DNA from: Burkholderia aenigmatica
Lineage (GTDB): Bacteria; Pseudomonadota; Gammaproteobacteria; Burkholderiales; Burkholderiaceae
DNA length: 64,000 nucleotides
Direction of reading: 5' to 3'
Assembly: GCF_902499175.1 (NCBI RefSeq)
Contig: NZ_CABVQC010000017.1
Coordinates: 1-64,000 of the forward strand
Position numbers and translations under genes: made by a program. The notes under the pieces were generated by a model, which worked only from the letters and a program-made list of their open reading frames with translations, made no database searches and was not told the origin of the DNA. Below, one piece after another: positions 28,195-37,397 of this stretch. How positions within the stretch are numbered: position 1 is the stretch's first letter; every line of letters begins with the position of its first letter.

Positions 28195-29772
28195 TCACTC
28201 CGCCTTCCCGTCCCGCAGCCGCGGAATCTCAAGCGGATTGCGCTCCTGCAACCCTTCCGGCAGCAGATCGTCCGGGAAATCCTGGTAGCACACGGGCCGC
28301 AGGAAACGCTCGATCGCCGTCGCGCCGACCGACGTGACTGCCGGGTTCGACGTTGCGGGGAACGGCCCGCCGTGCACCATCGCGTCGCACACTTCGACGC
28401 CGGTCGGGTAGCCGTTCACGAGCAGGCGCCCGGCCTTGCGTTCGAGGATCGGCAGCAGCCGGCGCGCGAGCGGCTTGTCGTCGGCGTCCAGCTGCAGCGT
28501 GGCCGTCAGCTGGCCTTCGAGCGCGTCGAGCACGCGCGCGACTTCGTCGAGATCGCGGCAACGCACGATCAGCGACGCCGGACCGAACACCTCGTGGCCG
28601 AACGCCGGCTCGGCCAGGAACGCCTGCGCACCGACTTCGTACAGCGCGCCGCCGGCCTGACAGTCGGTCTGCGCCGCCTCGCCCGCGCCGATCTCACGCA
28701 CGCCCAGCAGTTCGGCCAGCTTGCCGCGGCCGTTGCGATACGCATCGGCGATGCCGCGCGTGAGCATCACGCCGGCCGGCTTCTTCGCGAGCGCCTGCGC
28801 GGCGACGGTTTCGAAGCGGTCGAGATCGGGGCCGTCGATCGCGAGCACGAGGCCCGGGTTGGTACAGAACTGACCGACGCCGAGCGTCAGCGAATCGACG
28901 AAGCCCGTCGCGATCGCATCGCCGCGTGCGGCGAGCGCCGCCGGGAACAGCACGACGGGGTTGATGCTGCTCATTTCCGCGTAGACGGGAATCGGCTGCG
29001 GGCGCGCGTTCGCGAGTTGCACGAGCGCCATGCCGCCCTGCCGCGACCCCGTGAAACCGACGGCCTGGATCGCCGGATGGCTGACGAGCGCCGCGCCGAT
29101 CACGCGGCCGGGGCCGACCAGCAGCGAGAACACGCCGGCCGGCATCCCGGTTTTGGCGACGGCGGCGCGGATCGCGCGGCCAACCAGCTCGGACGTGCCG
29201 AGGTGTGCCTCGTGCGCCTTCACGATCACCGGGCAGCCGGCCGCAAGCGCCGACGCCGTATCGCCGCCGGCCACCGAGAATGCGAGCGGAAAATTGCTCG
29301 CGCCGAACACGGCGACGGGCCCGAGCCCGACTTTCTGCAACCGCAGGTCCGAACGCGGCAGCGGCGTGCGGGCAGGCTGCGCCGGATCGATCGACGCGGC
29401 CAGGAAACGCCCGTCGCGCACGACGCGCGCGAACAGCCGGAGCTGGCCGACGGTGCGGCCGCGCTCGCCCTGCAGCCGCGCGACAGGCAGGCCCGTTTCA
29501 GCGTGTGCGCGCTCGATCAGCGCGTCGCCGAGCGCGACGATTTCATCCGCGATCGCGTCGAGAAACGCCGCGCGGGCCGCGAGCGGCTGTGCGCGGTATG
29601 CATCGAACGCATCGCGCGCGAGTTCGCATGCGCGCTCGACGTCGGCCTGCGTCGCGACGCCGAACGCCGGCGCGTCGATCGGCGCGCCTTTCGACGGGTC
29701 GAACGCGCGCAAGGTACCGGCCGAGCCGGCCACCGCGTCGGCGCCGATCAGCATCTCTCCTGTCAGTTGCAT
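28195..29772 (-). CDS. 2-oxoglutarate semialdehyde dehydrogenase
   Basis: A 525-residue NADP-type aldehyde dehydrogenase that oxidises 2-oxoglutarate semialdehyde to 2-oxoglutarate, the last step of the glucarate/galactarate route. The nucleotide site is [19 protein letters not shown], the glycine motif [10 protein letters not shown] and the nucleophilic Cys in [11 protein letters not shown]; the usual general-base Glu appears in [11 protein letters not shown]. The size of about 525 and the [11 protein letters not shown] string are typical of this subgroup. The ATG at 29772 with GGAG is preferred to the frame start at 29838. Divergent from the sugar-acid carrier. Confidence 0.9.
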   Translation of the reverse strand: MQLTGEMLIGADAVAGSAGTLRAFDPSKGAPIDAPAFGVATQADVERACELARDAFDAYRAQPLAARAAFLDAIADEIVALGDALIERAHAETGLPVARLQGERGRTVGQLRLFARVVRDGRFLAASIDPAQPARTPLPRSDLRLQKVGLGPVAVFGASNFPLAFSVAGGDTASALAAGCPVIVKAHEAHLGTSELVGRAIRAAVAKTGMPAGVFSLLVGPGRVIGAALVSHPAIQAVGFTGSRQGGMALVQLANARPQPIPVYAEMSSINPVVLFPAALAARGDAIATGFVDSLTLGVGQFCTNPGLVLAIDGPDLDRFETVAAQALAKKPAGVMLTRGIADAYRNGRGKLAELLGVREIGAGEAAQTDCQAGGALYEVGAQAFLAEPAFGHEVFGPASLIVRCRDLDEVARVLDALEGQLTATLQLDADDKPLARRLLPILERKAGRLLVNGYPTGVEVCDAMVHGGPFPATSNPAVTSVGATAIERFLRPVCYQDFPDDLLPEGLQERNPLEIPRLRDGKAE

Positions 29773-29920
29773 GGGGTGTGCTCCGTGGTTCGGGAATGGG
29801 TGGCTCATTGTAGCCCAACAGATACGATGTCCGCTCACTGGAAATCAATATTATCGCCCGCACCCAAGCCGGTGCCGAAGCACACCAAACCCTTACAAAG
29901 CGGGAAAATCCTCGAATAAT

Positions 29921-30011
29921 TGACGATTTCACGTCATCATCCAAAGGGAAAACCCGAGCTTTCTGCCGCTGATCATTGCCAATAAACTGCTGCCATGTCA
30001 TACGACGACAT
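29921..30011. promoter_or_regulatory. Operator-like dyads between the dehydrogenase and carrier genes
   Basis: Dyad 1 (29921-29936) is TGACG-ATTTCA-CGTCA. Dyad 2 (29995-30011) is ATGTC-ATACGAC-GACAT, ending eight bases before the carrier start. Dyad 2 matches site A of the garD/kdgD region, linking both halves of the split sugar-acid cluster to one regulator (inference). Its position over the ribosome-site region would suit repression. Confidence 0.5.
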
Positions 30012-30019
30012 ACATTAAA

Positions 30020-31399
30020 GTGCCTAATCAGACTACCTCTCGCGACCTTCCGCTCGACCTCGCGCGCACCGCGCGCCGGACCGTCGTGCGCTACTGGATC
30101 CTGACGATGCTGTTCGTCGTCACGACGCTCAACTATGCGGACCGCGCGACGCTGTCGATCACCGGCACGCCGATCCGCAAGGCGTTCGGCATCGATCCGG
30201 TGACGATGGGCTACATCTTCTCGGCATTCAGCTGGGCGTATGTGCTCGCGCAACTGCCGAGCGGCTGGCTGCTCGACCGCTTCGGCGCGCGCCGCGTGTA
30301 TGCGGCCAGCATCTTCCTGTGGTCGGCGTTCACGCTGCTGCAGAGCACGATCGGCCTCGGCGGCAGCGCCGCGTTCGCGGTCGCCGCGCTGTTCGCGATG
30401 CGCTTCGCGGTTGGCATCGCCGAAGCCCCCGCGTTTCCCGCGAACGCGAAGGTCGTCGCGAGCTGGTTCCCGACCGCCGAGCGCGGCACCGCATCGGCGA
30501 TCTTCAACGCCGCGCAGTACTTCGCGGCCGTGGTGTTCTCGCCGCTGATGGCGTGGCTCACGCACGCGTACGGCTGGCATCAGGTGTATCTGTGGCTCGG
30601 CCTCGCGGGCGTCGCGCTCGCGTTCCTGTGGCTGCGGGTCATGAAGGACCCGGCCGACCATCCGGCCGTGAACCGCGCGGAACTCGAACACATCGAACAA
30701 GGTGGCGGCCTGGTGCGCACCGCCGCACGCAGCAGCAACGGCTCGCGCTCCGAAAGCAGCCGCGTCGCCGGCTGGTACTACGTGCGCCAGCTGCTGTCGA
30801 ACCGGATGCTGATCGGCGTGTACCTCGGCCAGTACTGCGTGAACGTGCTCACGTACTTCTTCCTCACGTGGTTCCCGATCTATCTCGTGCAAGCGCGCGG
30901 GATGTCGCTGCTGAAGGCCGGCTTCATGACGTCGCTGCCCGCGATCTGCGGGTTCCTCGGCGGCGTGCTCGGCGGGATGCTGTCGGACGGGCTGATCCGC
31001 CGCGGCGTGTCGCTGACGCTCGCGCGCAAGATCCCGATCGTCGGCGGGATGGCGCTGTCGATGGTCATCATCGGCTGCAATTACGTCGACAGCGAAGTGC
31101 TGGTGATCGCCCTGATGGCCGTGTCGTTCTTCGGCAAGGGCATCGGCTCGCTCGGCTGGGCCGTCGTCGCGGATACCGCGCCGAAGGAGGCGATCGGCCT
31201 GTCGGGCAGCCTGTTCAACATGTTCGGCAACACGGCCGGGATCGTCGCGCCGATCGCGATCGGCTACCTCGTCGGCGCGAGCGGCTCGTTCAACGGCGCA
31301 CTCGTGTTCGTCGGGCTGAACGCGCTCGTCACCGTGTTCAGCTATCTCGTGATCGTGAAGGACATCAGACGCGTCGAATTGCGTCATCGCGACGCCTGA
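30020..31399 (+). CDS. MFS transporter, probable glucarate/galactarate uptake
   Basis: 459 residues, twelve predicted membrane segments, anion:cation symporter family like GudP/GarP. Marks are TLNYADRATLSITGTPI in helix 1, QLPSGWLLDRFGARRVY and FAVGIAEAPAFPANAKVVASWFP. Neighbouring kdgD, garD and the semialdehyde dehydrogenase point to D-glucarate or galactarate. The start is a GTG at 30020 with no clear ribosome site, so the N-terminus is less certain. It is followed by a strong bidirectional terminator. Confidence 0.85.
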   Translation: MPNQTTSRDLPLDLARTARRTVVRYWILTMLFVVTTLNYADRATLSITGTPIRKAFGIDPVTMGYIFSAFSWAYVLAQLPSGWLLDRFGARRVYAASIFLWSAFTLLQSTIGLGGSAAFAVAALFAMRFAVGIAEAPAFPANAKVVASWFPTAERGTASAIFNAAQYFAAVVFSPLMAWLTHAYGWHQVYLWLGLAGVALAFLWLRVMKDPADHPAVNRAELEHIEQGGGLVRTAARSSNGSRSESSRVAGWYYVRQLLSNRMLIGVYLGQYCVNVLTYFFLTWFPIYLVQARGMSLLKAGFMTSLPAICGFLGGVLGGMLSDGLIRRGVSLTLARKIPIVGGMALSMVIIGCNYVDSEVLVIALMAVSFFGKGIGSLGWAVVADTAPKEAIGLSGSLFNMFGNTAGIVAPIAIGYLVGASGSFNGALVFVGLNALVTVFSYLVIVKDIRRVELRHRDA

Positions 31400-31414
31400 G
31401 GTTCGGCCACGCAA

Positions 31415-31450
31415 AAAAACGGCGGCCGCGTAAAACCGGCCGCCGTTTTT
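31415..31450. terminator. Bidirectional terminator after the sugar-acid carrier
   Basis: AAAAACGGCGGCCG and CGGCCGCCGTTTTT pair around GTAAAAC-type loop bases. Long A and T runs flank it. It separates the plus-strand carrier from the converging site-2 protease gene. Confidence 0.9.
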
Positions 31451-31467
31451 GCATCAGGTATCGGGCG

Positions 31468-32193
31468 TCAGATCGACGAATGCGCGACGCGCAGCATGTC
31501 GTGCACGCCGGACGTCATCAGCGCGAGGAACGCGAGCAGGCCGACGTAGCAGAGCGCATAGGTCGTCTTCGTCTCGATCGACGTCGCGTAGTACACGCGG
31601 TTTTCCGGCGCGTCGGGATCGTAGCGCCACGCGCGTTTCAGCTGCGGCAGCGCGAGGATCGCCATCACGATCAGCAGCGGGCTCGGGCGATAGACGAACA
31701 GCGCGATCAGCGCGGGCACGCCCGCGAACCAGATGCGCGGCGACAGCACCGCGGTGATCCGCCCGCCGTCGAACGGCGACAGCGGAATCATGTTGAACAG
31801 GTTCAGGAAGAAACCCGTGTACGACAGTGCGAGCAGCAGGTTGCTGTCGTAGTGGCGCGCCGCCGCGTAGCAGGCCAGCGCACCGAGCGTGCCGACGAAC
31901 GGCCCGGCGAGCCCGACATACGCCTCGGTTTCCGCGTCGTGCGGCATCTCCTTCAACTGGATCCACGCGCCGACGAACGGGATGAAGGTCGGCAGCCCGA
32001 CGTCGAGCCCGCGCCGCTGCGCGGCGAGGTAGTGGCCGGCCTCGTGCACCAGCAGCAGTGCCACGAAACCGGCCGCGAAGCGCCAGCCGTAGAACAGCGC
32101 GTAGACCGCGATCGACGCGAGCATGGTGCCCGCCGACACGAGCACCTTGCCAAGCTTGAGGCCGCCGAAAATCAGCAGCAACAGCTTCGTCAT
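31468..32193 (-). CDS. Site-2 protease (M50) family membrane metalloprotease
   Basis: 241 residues, about six membrane segments. The zinc motif HEAGH is in FVALLLVHEAGHYLAAQ and the third ligand region is NLFNMIPLSPFDGGRI, with the Asp in DGG. There is no PDZ or CBS domain visible, so this is a minimal form. The ATG at 32193 overlaps the stop of the DUF2167 gene (ATGA). Coupled translation suggests the two membrane proteins work together; the substrate is unknown. Confidence 0.86.
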   Translation of the reverse strand: MTKLLLLIFGGLKLGKVLVSAGTMLASIAVYALFYGWRFAAGFVALLLVHEAGHYLAAQRRGLDVGLPTFIPFVGAWIQLKEMPHDAETEAYVGLAGPFVGTLGALACYAAARHYDSNLLLALSYTGFFLNLFNMIPLSPFDGGRITAVLSPRIWFAGVPALIALFVYRPSPLLIVMAILALPQLKRAWRYDPDAPENRVYYATSIETKTTYALCYVGLLAFLALMTSGVHDMLRVAHSSI

Positions 32194-33143
32194 TCCTTGC
32201 CCTCCGCGCCGGACACGTCGGATGCATCGGCGACGGCCGGCACCGCGGCCGCCTTCGGCTTGCGCCCGAAGAAGCGCTTCAGCGCCGCGCCGCCGGCCAG
32301 CAGCGCCACCGCGCCGATCTTGAAGAACTTCACCGCGAACGCGCCGATCAGCGCGAGCAGGCCGAGCTTCTTCGCGCCGACGCCGACGATCAGCGCCGCG
32401 AGGCCATACTCGGCGACGTGGTCGGTCGACTTGTTGAAATCGGCGTAGCGCTTGCCGTCGTTGAAGCTGATGTTCGACAGCAGGTCGTCGGCCGACGCCT
32501 TGTATTTCGGCAGGTCGGCGAGCGTCGATGCCATCGTCAGCGACAGGTAGCCGTCGCGGCCGAGCACGAGCGTCCGGTAGTTCACGCCGTCGTTCTCGGC
32601 GTTCGGGGCCGCGCCCTTGTCGCGGATGATCGCGGACCACACGAGCCGGTGCGTGGCCGCGTCGTACGCGGGCGCCTTCGCCCAGCCGACCACCTCGGTT
32701 TCCGGCAGGCCGCGCTCCTTGCGCCCGGGGTTGTCTTCCTCGGTGCCGGCCTGCAGGCTCTTCAGCAGCTCGTCGGGCTTCCAGTCCTTCGCGTCGTCGT
32801 CGCGGATATAGCCGCTCGGCTCGAACGACACGACCGAGATCCAGTCGGCATCGGGATCGTCGGGCAGCACGAGGCCGACCAGCTTCGTTTCATCGATCGA
32901 GTTGCCCATCGAGCGCAGGTAGCGGCCGGCTTCGGCGGCCGGCACGAACGATTCGCCGGCCTTCAGCTTCAGCACGGCTTCGTGTTTCACGTCGATATCG
33001 GTCGGGCCCTTCACGACCGCGTCGTTGGCGGCCGCGGCGGCGGCCCTCATTTCCACCTGCGCAGCTTCGGTCTGCGCGTAGCTGGTGGTCACGGCGAATG
33101 CAAGCGTCGCCACGCAGGCGAGCCGGACGGCAAGTTTTTTCAT
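32190..33143 (-). CDS. DUF2167-type membrane-anchored protein
   Basis: 317 residues. A signal peptide (LAVRLACVATLAFAVTTSYA) is followed by a large soluble domain with GLVLPDDPDADWISVVSFEPSGYIRDDDAKDW, the conserved DUF2167 block, and VVGWAKAPAYDAATHRLVWS. Near residues 250-295 come two or three hydrophobic segments (GLAALIVGVGAKKLGLLALIGAFAVKFF) and a basic tail. Function of the family is unknown. AGGGGAA precedes the ATG at 33143. First gene of a two-gene operon with the M50 protease. Confidence 0.85.
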   Translation of the reverse strand: MKKLAVRLACVATLAFAVTTSYAQTEAAQVEMRAAAAAANDAVVKGPTDIDVKHEAVLKLKAGESFVPAAEAGRYLRSMGNSIDETKLVGLVLPDDPDADWISVVSFEPSGYIRDDDAKDWKPDELLKSLQAGTEEDNPGRKERGLPETEVVGWAKAPAYDAATHRLVWSAIIRDKGAAPNAENDGVNYRTLVLGRDGYLSLTMASTLADLPKYKASADDLLSNISFNDGKRYADFNKSTDHVAEYGLAALIVGVGAKKLGLLALIGAFAVKFFKIGAVALLAGGAALKRFFGRKPKAAAVPAVADASDVSGAEGKE

Positions 33144-33339
33144 TGTTGGATTCCCCTGGAATGCCTTGTCGTAAATATGCACGGCGTCGGCCCAGGCGTT
33201 TTCAATCGCGGGTCCGGCGTCGTCTCTCAGTTGGCACGGGGGCTATGGTAACGCAGCGACACGACACGCCCGAGAATCGGCCCGATGCTTACGTCGCAGG
33301 TAATGCCCAAGGTGCGCGGGATTGCCTATCATCAGCGTC

Positions 33340-34185
33340 ATGAACCCGACCGCCGCCCTGCATTCACCCTCCCCGTCCGCCAGCCGCGCATCCGGCATCG
33401 GCCCGCTGTTGCGCACGTGGCGGCAACGCCGCCGCCTGAGCCAGATGGCGCTTGCGCTCGACGCGGAAGTCTCCGCGCGCCATCTGAGCTTCGTCGAATC
33501 GGGCCGCGCGCAGCCGAGCCGCGAGATGGTGCTGCATCTCGCGGAGCGTCTCGACGTGCCGCTGCGCGAGCGCAATGCGCTGCTCGTTGCGGCGGGCTTC
33601 GCGCCGCTGTTTCGCGAACGGCCGTTTTCGGATCCGCAACTGGATGCCGCGCGCCATGCGGTCGAAGCGGTGCTGCGCGGCCACGAGCCCTACCCGGCGC
33701 TCGCCGTGGACCGTCACTGGACGCTGCTCGCCGCGAACCGGATGCTCGGCGCGCTGGTCGCGCAGGCCGATCCGGCGCTGCTGCAGCCACCCGTCAACGT
33801 GCTGCGGCTGAGCCTGCATCCGGACGGCCTCGCGCCGCAGATCGTCAACTGGCATGAATGGCGCGCGCACATCCTGCATCGGCTGCAGCGGCAGATCGAT
33901 GCGAGCGGCGACCGCACGCTGCACACGCTGCGCGACGAACTCGCCGCCTATCCGGCGCCGGCCGGCCAGCCCGACGACACGCATGCGCGCACCGACTTCG
34001 CGGATATCGCCGTGCCGCTGCGGCTGCGCACGGCGGCCGGCGAGCTGACGTTCTTCAGTACGACGACGGTGTTCGGCACGCCGGTCGACGTGACGCTGTC
34101 GGAACTCGCCATCGAGGCGTTCTTTCCGGCGAACCCGGAGACGGTGGACGCGATGCGGGCGCTGGCGGACGCGTTGCCGGGGTAG
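33340..34185 (+). CDS. XRE-family regulator with MmyB-like ligand domain
   Basis: 281 residues. Residues 20-85 form a Cro/CI-type helix-turn-helix (LLRTWRQRRRLSQMALALDAEVSARHLSFVESGRAQPS). The rest matches the MmyB-like ligand-binding domain (AVEAVLRGHEPYPALAVDRHWTLLAANRML, LRLSLHPDGLAPQIVNWHEW, TFFSTTTVFGTPVDVTLSELAIEAFFP). Such regulators occur with dehydrogenase or oxidoreductase genes, but none is adjacent. The ATG at 33340 is preferred over 33322. Its target is not deducible from position. Confidence 0.88.
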   Translation: MNPTAALHSPSPSASRASGIGPLLRTWRQRRRLSQMALALDAEVSARHLSFVESGRAQPSREMVLHLAERLDVPLRERNALLVAAGFAPLFRERPFSDPQLDAARHAVEAVLRGHEPYPALAVDRHWTLLAANRMLGALVAQADPALLQPPVNVLRLSLHPDGLAPQIVNWHEWRAHILHRLQRQIDASGDRTLHTLRDELAAYPAPAGQPDDTHARTDFADIAVPLRLRTAAGELTFFSTTTVFGTPVDVTLSELAIEAFFPANPETVDAMRALADALPG

Positions 34186-34406
34186 TCTCGCCGGCGTCGT
34201 GACGGCAACGTGCCGGATATGCACGCGGCCGTCGCCGGGCAATCGCGTTTGAACAATACAATGTGCGCCATTCGCACAAGATCCTGAAAGACCGTCCGCC
34301 ACCGAGGGCCAACCGCGTGGCGGCACCCTTCACCTGACGATGCCGGCATGTCCCGCGGCGTCGAGGCCATTCCAACCATGAATCCATTCCGTCGTTCGCG
34401 TTTCCG

Positions 34407-35435
34407 ATGATTGCCGCTCCGATTTTCTCCGGCGCCTTCTTCATCGTTCTCGGCATTTCGTTTCTGGCGACCGTGTCCGTGCTGGTCTGGGCTGTCACGC
34501 TGGCGTTGTCGTCTCGCGCTCGCGGATGGTTTCGCACGCACCGGGGACGCGCATCTGGCCTGTTCGGCACGCTGTGCGTGTCGAGCAGCTTCTTTGTGGT
34601 GCTGGCGATCGCCTATCTGCGGATCGACCTGCAATCCAGAAAGGAGGAGGCCGCGCGGCATCCGACGCTGGAGAAGGCCACTCACTTGCTGGGCGTCGAC
34701 ATGCCGGCCGGCACCACCCTTTCGCTCACGACCGCCGGCAACCTGGCATCGATCGACGAGGCCGCGTTTCCGCATGAGGTCAGCGTCTACGGCATTCCCG
34801 CCGTGGCGCTGCGGACGGCGTCGGAATACGACGACGAAACACCGTGGCACGACCAGTCGCCCGTCACCCTCACGGCCCTGTCGCTGACCGTCACCGGCCC
34901 CCGCCCGATCGACGGATGGGTGTGCGGTCCGGGCGGGCCGCTGGAAATCGTGTTGCGCAAGGATGCCCGGATCAAGACGCTCTGGTGGTGCCATCTGGCC
35001 GACGGCAACCGCGTGGCCGGTTCCCTCGTGCCGGCCGGGTCGACCCTGATCAGAGGCACGACCCTGTATCTCGACGGCTCGCGTGACAACGACTATTGGC
35101 ACCTCACTGTCGCCGAAGGCGCCCTGTTCGAACTGGCCGGATTGCCCTTGCGTAGCCCGGTGTTGAATCTCGACCGGCAACATCGCGTCGTGGCCCTCGC
35201 GTCCGGCACCCTGGCGCGCGCCGCCAGCGTCGGTGAGTTCACCTACCCCGCCGGAACCGAGGTCTCGTCCTTGGCACCCAGATTCCGCGAGAAATATCCC
35301 GGCGCATGGCTCTTCTCGCCTGCAGCAGGCCAGCCGGCCGTCAGCAAGAGCGACGGCACGATCGCCGACGGCCTGTCGGTCGTGCAGGCTCCGTCGGGGA
35401 AGGCTTACGTGCTCATCCGGAACCCCGCGCACTGA
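34407..35435 (+). CDS. Membrane-anchored protein of unknown function
   Basis: 342 residues and no family that I recognise. Two N-terminal membrane segments (FSGAFFIVLGISFLATVSVLVWAVTLAL and LFGTLCVSSSFFVVLAIAYL) are joined by a short basic loop and followed by about 270 residues of predicted beta structure. The soluble part holds recurring short modules of the type PAGT/PAGS plus hydrophobic strand (MPAGTTLSL, VPAGSTLIRGTTLYL, YPAGTEVSSL). These recall autotransporter-like or toxin-associated colicin-Z style repeats, but I cannot name them. It stands alone after a 221-base gap. Confidence 0.65.
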   Translation: MIAAPIFSGAFFIVLGISFLATVSVLVWAVTLALSSRARGWFRTHRGRASGLFGTLCVSSSFFVVLAIAYLRIDLQSRKEEAARHPTLEKATHLLGVDMPAGTTLSLTTAGNLASIDEAAFPHEVSVYGIPAVALRTASEYDDETPWHDQSPVTLTALSLTVTGPRPIDGWVCGPGGPLEIVLRKDARIKTLWWCHLADGNRVAGSLVPAGSTLIRGTTLYLDGSRDNDYWHLTVAEGALFELAGLPLRSPVLNLDRQHRVVALASGTLARAASVGEFTYPAGTEVSSLAPRFREKYPGAWLFSPAAGQPAVSKSDGTIADGLSVVQAPSGKAYVLIRNPAH

Positions 35436-35450
35436 ACGGGTAACGCGTCG

Positions 35451-36833
35451 CTACGCCGCCGCATCCAGAAACGTCACGGCCTGCCCGGCCGGCGCCCCGT
35501 TCAGCGCACCGTCGCGCACGACGACCTGCCCGCGCACGACCGTGTGCACGGGCCAGCCCGTCACCGCGCACCCGTCGTACGGCGTCCAGCCGCTCACGCT
35601 GGCGATCCATTCGTCGCGGATGATGCGGCGCGCGCGCAAGTCGACGAGGCTGAAATCGGCGTCGTAGCCCACCGCAATCCGCCCCTTCCCCGCGATGCCG
35701 AAGATCCGTGCCGGCCCGGCGCTGGTCAGGTCGACCAGCCGCGCGAGGCTCAGGCGGCCCGCCTGCACGTGATCGAGCATCAGCGGCAGCAGCGTCTGCA
35801 CGCCGGTCATCCCGCTCGGCGACTGCGGATAGGGGCGGCGCTTTTCGTCGCGCGTATGCGGCGCGTGATCGCTGCCGATCACGTCGACCACGCCATCGCG
35901 AACGGCCTGCCACAGCGCGTCCTGATGATGCCGTTCGCGCACCGGCGGATTCATCTGTGCGAACGTGCCGAGCCGCGCGTAGCAATCGGGGGCGTGCAGG
36001 CTCAGGTGATGCGGCGTGACCTCGACGGTCACGCGATGCCGGTGCCGCGCGAGCAACGCCATTTCGTCGGCGGTGGACACGTGCAGCACATGCAGCCGGC
36101 GGCCCGTCTCGGCGGCCAGCCCGACGATGCGCCGCGTCGCGGCCAGTGCGCTTTCCGTGTCGCGCCAGCGATGATGATCGCGCACGTCGCCGCTCGCCTC
36201 CACGAGCGCACGGCGTTCGCGCAGCCGCGCCTCGTCCTCCGCGTGCACGGCCATGCGCCGCCGCCCGTTGCGCACGATCCGGCGCAACACGGCTTCGTCG
36301 TCGGCCAACAGGTCGCCGAACGAACTGCCCATGAAGACCTTCACGCCCGCGCAGCCCGGCAGGTTCTCGAACACCGGCAGCCGTTCGGCGTTCGCGGCCG
36401 AGCCGCCGATGTAGAACGCGTAGTCGCACCACGCACGGCCGCGCGCGAGATCCAGCTTGGCCTGCAGATCCTGCGCGGTCAGCGTCAGCGGATGCGTGTT
36501 GGGCATCTCGAAGATCGTCGTGACGCCGCCGAGCACCGCGCCGCGCGTGCCGGCCTCGATGGTTTCCTTGTGCGTCAGGCCGGGTTCGCGGAAATGCACC
36601 TGGCTGTCGACGACGCCCGGCAGCACATGCAGGCCACCGGCATTCAGCAGGACATCGGCGCTCCAGGTGCCGTGCAACGCGCCCAGCGCGACGACGCGGC
36701 CGCCCGCGCACGCGATGTCGATCCGCTCGGCACCGTTGGGCGTGATCGCCGTGCCGCCGTGCACGAGCAGGTCGGCGTGACGTCGCTGCAGCGCGTCGCT
36801 CGCGCCCCCTTCGCGTCGAATGGGCTCGTCCAT
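35451..36833 (-). CDS. Dihydroorotase-like amidohydrolase of the zinc-starvation operon
   Basis: 460 residues, class I dihydroorotase/allantoinase family. The metal-site segments are DSQVHFREPG, the Lys in AGVKVFMGSSFGD, MAVHAEDE, LHVLHVSTADE and GSDHAPHTRDEK. The first ligand, normally His in HxH, is Gln here (QVH), so one metal position may be weakened or lost. Paralogous dihydroorotases are known in Zur-regulated operons as stand-ins for zinc-dependent PyrC, which fits the neighbours. Last gene of the five-gene operon, three bases after the carbonic anhydrase gene. Confidence 0.85.
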   Translation of the reverse strand: MDEPIRREGGASDALQRRHADLLVHGGTAITPNGAERIDIACAGGRVVALGALHGTWSADVLLNAGGLHVLPGVVDSQVHFREPGLTHKETIEAGTRGAVLGGVTTIFEMPNTHPLTLTAQDLQAKLDLARGRAWCDYAFYIGGSAANAERLPVFENLPGCAGVKVFMGSSFGDLLADDEAVLRRIVRNGRRRMAVHAEDEARLRERRALVEASGDVRDHHRWRDTESALAATRRIVGLAAETGRRLHVLHVSTADEMALLARHRHRVTVEVTPHHLSLHAPDCYARLGTFAQMNPPVRERHHQDALWQAVRDGVVDVIGSDHAPHTRDEKRRPYPQSPSGMTGVQTLLPLMLDHVQAGRLSLARLVDLTSAGPARIFGIAGKGRIAVGYDADFSLVDLRARRIIRDEWIASVSGWTPYDGCAVTGWPVHTVVRGQVVVRDGALNGAPAGQAVTFLDAAA

Positions 36834-36836
36834 GAT

Positions 36837-37397
36837 TCAGAACTCGTTCTGGATGTGCTTGTAGCCCAGCACCAGCGCATTGTTCGTGCGCGCGACGTCC
36901 TCGGAGAAATCGCTCGCGTCGGCCGTCACCTGCGGCAAGGCGGCGAGATCGGTTTCCGGCCCGATGCGCTCGGTCGAACGCACGTAGAAACCCGGCGGCA
37001 GGTGGCAGCCGTCGACGACCGCGTTGTAGCGCACCACGCAGCCGTCGTCGATCGTGCAGTTGAACAGCACGCTGTTGAAGCCGACGAATACGCCGTTACC
37101 GACCTTGCACGGCCCGTGGACGATCGCGCGATGCGCGATCGACGTATGCTGGCCGATGGTGACGCTCGCGCCCGACTTCGAATGGATCACCACGCCGTCC
37201 TGGATGTTCGAATGCGCACCGATCACGATCGGCGCGATCCGGCCGCCGCTATCCGTTTCGTCGGCGCGGATCACCGCGTACGGGCCGATGAACACGTTCT
37301 CCTCGACGATCACGAGCCCGCACAGAATGGCGGTCGGATCGACGAATGCGCTCGGGTGAATCTGCGGCAGGTCGCCGCGCGGGTTCTTTCTGATCAT
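36837..37397 (-). CDS. Gamma-class carbonic anhydrase-like protein
   Basis: 186 residues with left-handed beta-helix hexapeptide repeats (CGLVIVEENVFIGPYAVIRAD, VIGAHSNIQDGVVIHSKSG, VTIGQHTSIAHRAIVHGP). The three His ligands of gamma carbonic anhydrases are seen in VVIHS and SIAHRAIVHG. Members can use iron or cobalt, which suits a zinc-sparing role. The ATG at 37397 overlaps the stop of the queD-like gene by four bases; the longer frame to 37547 is a shadow. Activity as an anhydrase is not proven for most relatives. Confidence 0.86.
   Translation of the reverse strand: MIRKNPRGDLPQIHPSAFVDPTAILCGLVIVEENVFIGPYAVIRADETDSGGRIAPIVIGAHSNIQDGVVIHSKSGASVTIGQHTSIAHRAIVHGPCKVGNGVFVGFNSVLFNCTIDDGCVVRYNAVVDGCHLPPGFYVRSTERIGPETDLAALPQVTADASDFSEDVARTNNALVLGYKHIQNEF

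Noticed and set aside
32190..33143. DUF2167 protein as a toxin or immunity partner
   Set aside because: No toxin motif, a normal signal peptide, and a coupled protease gene make an envelope role more likely.
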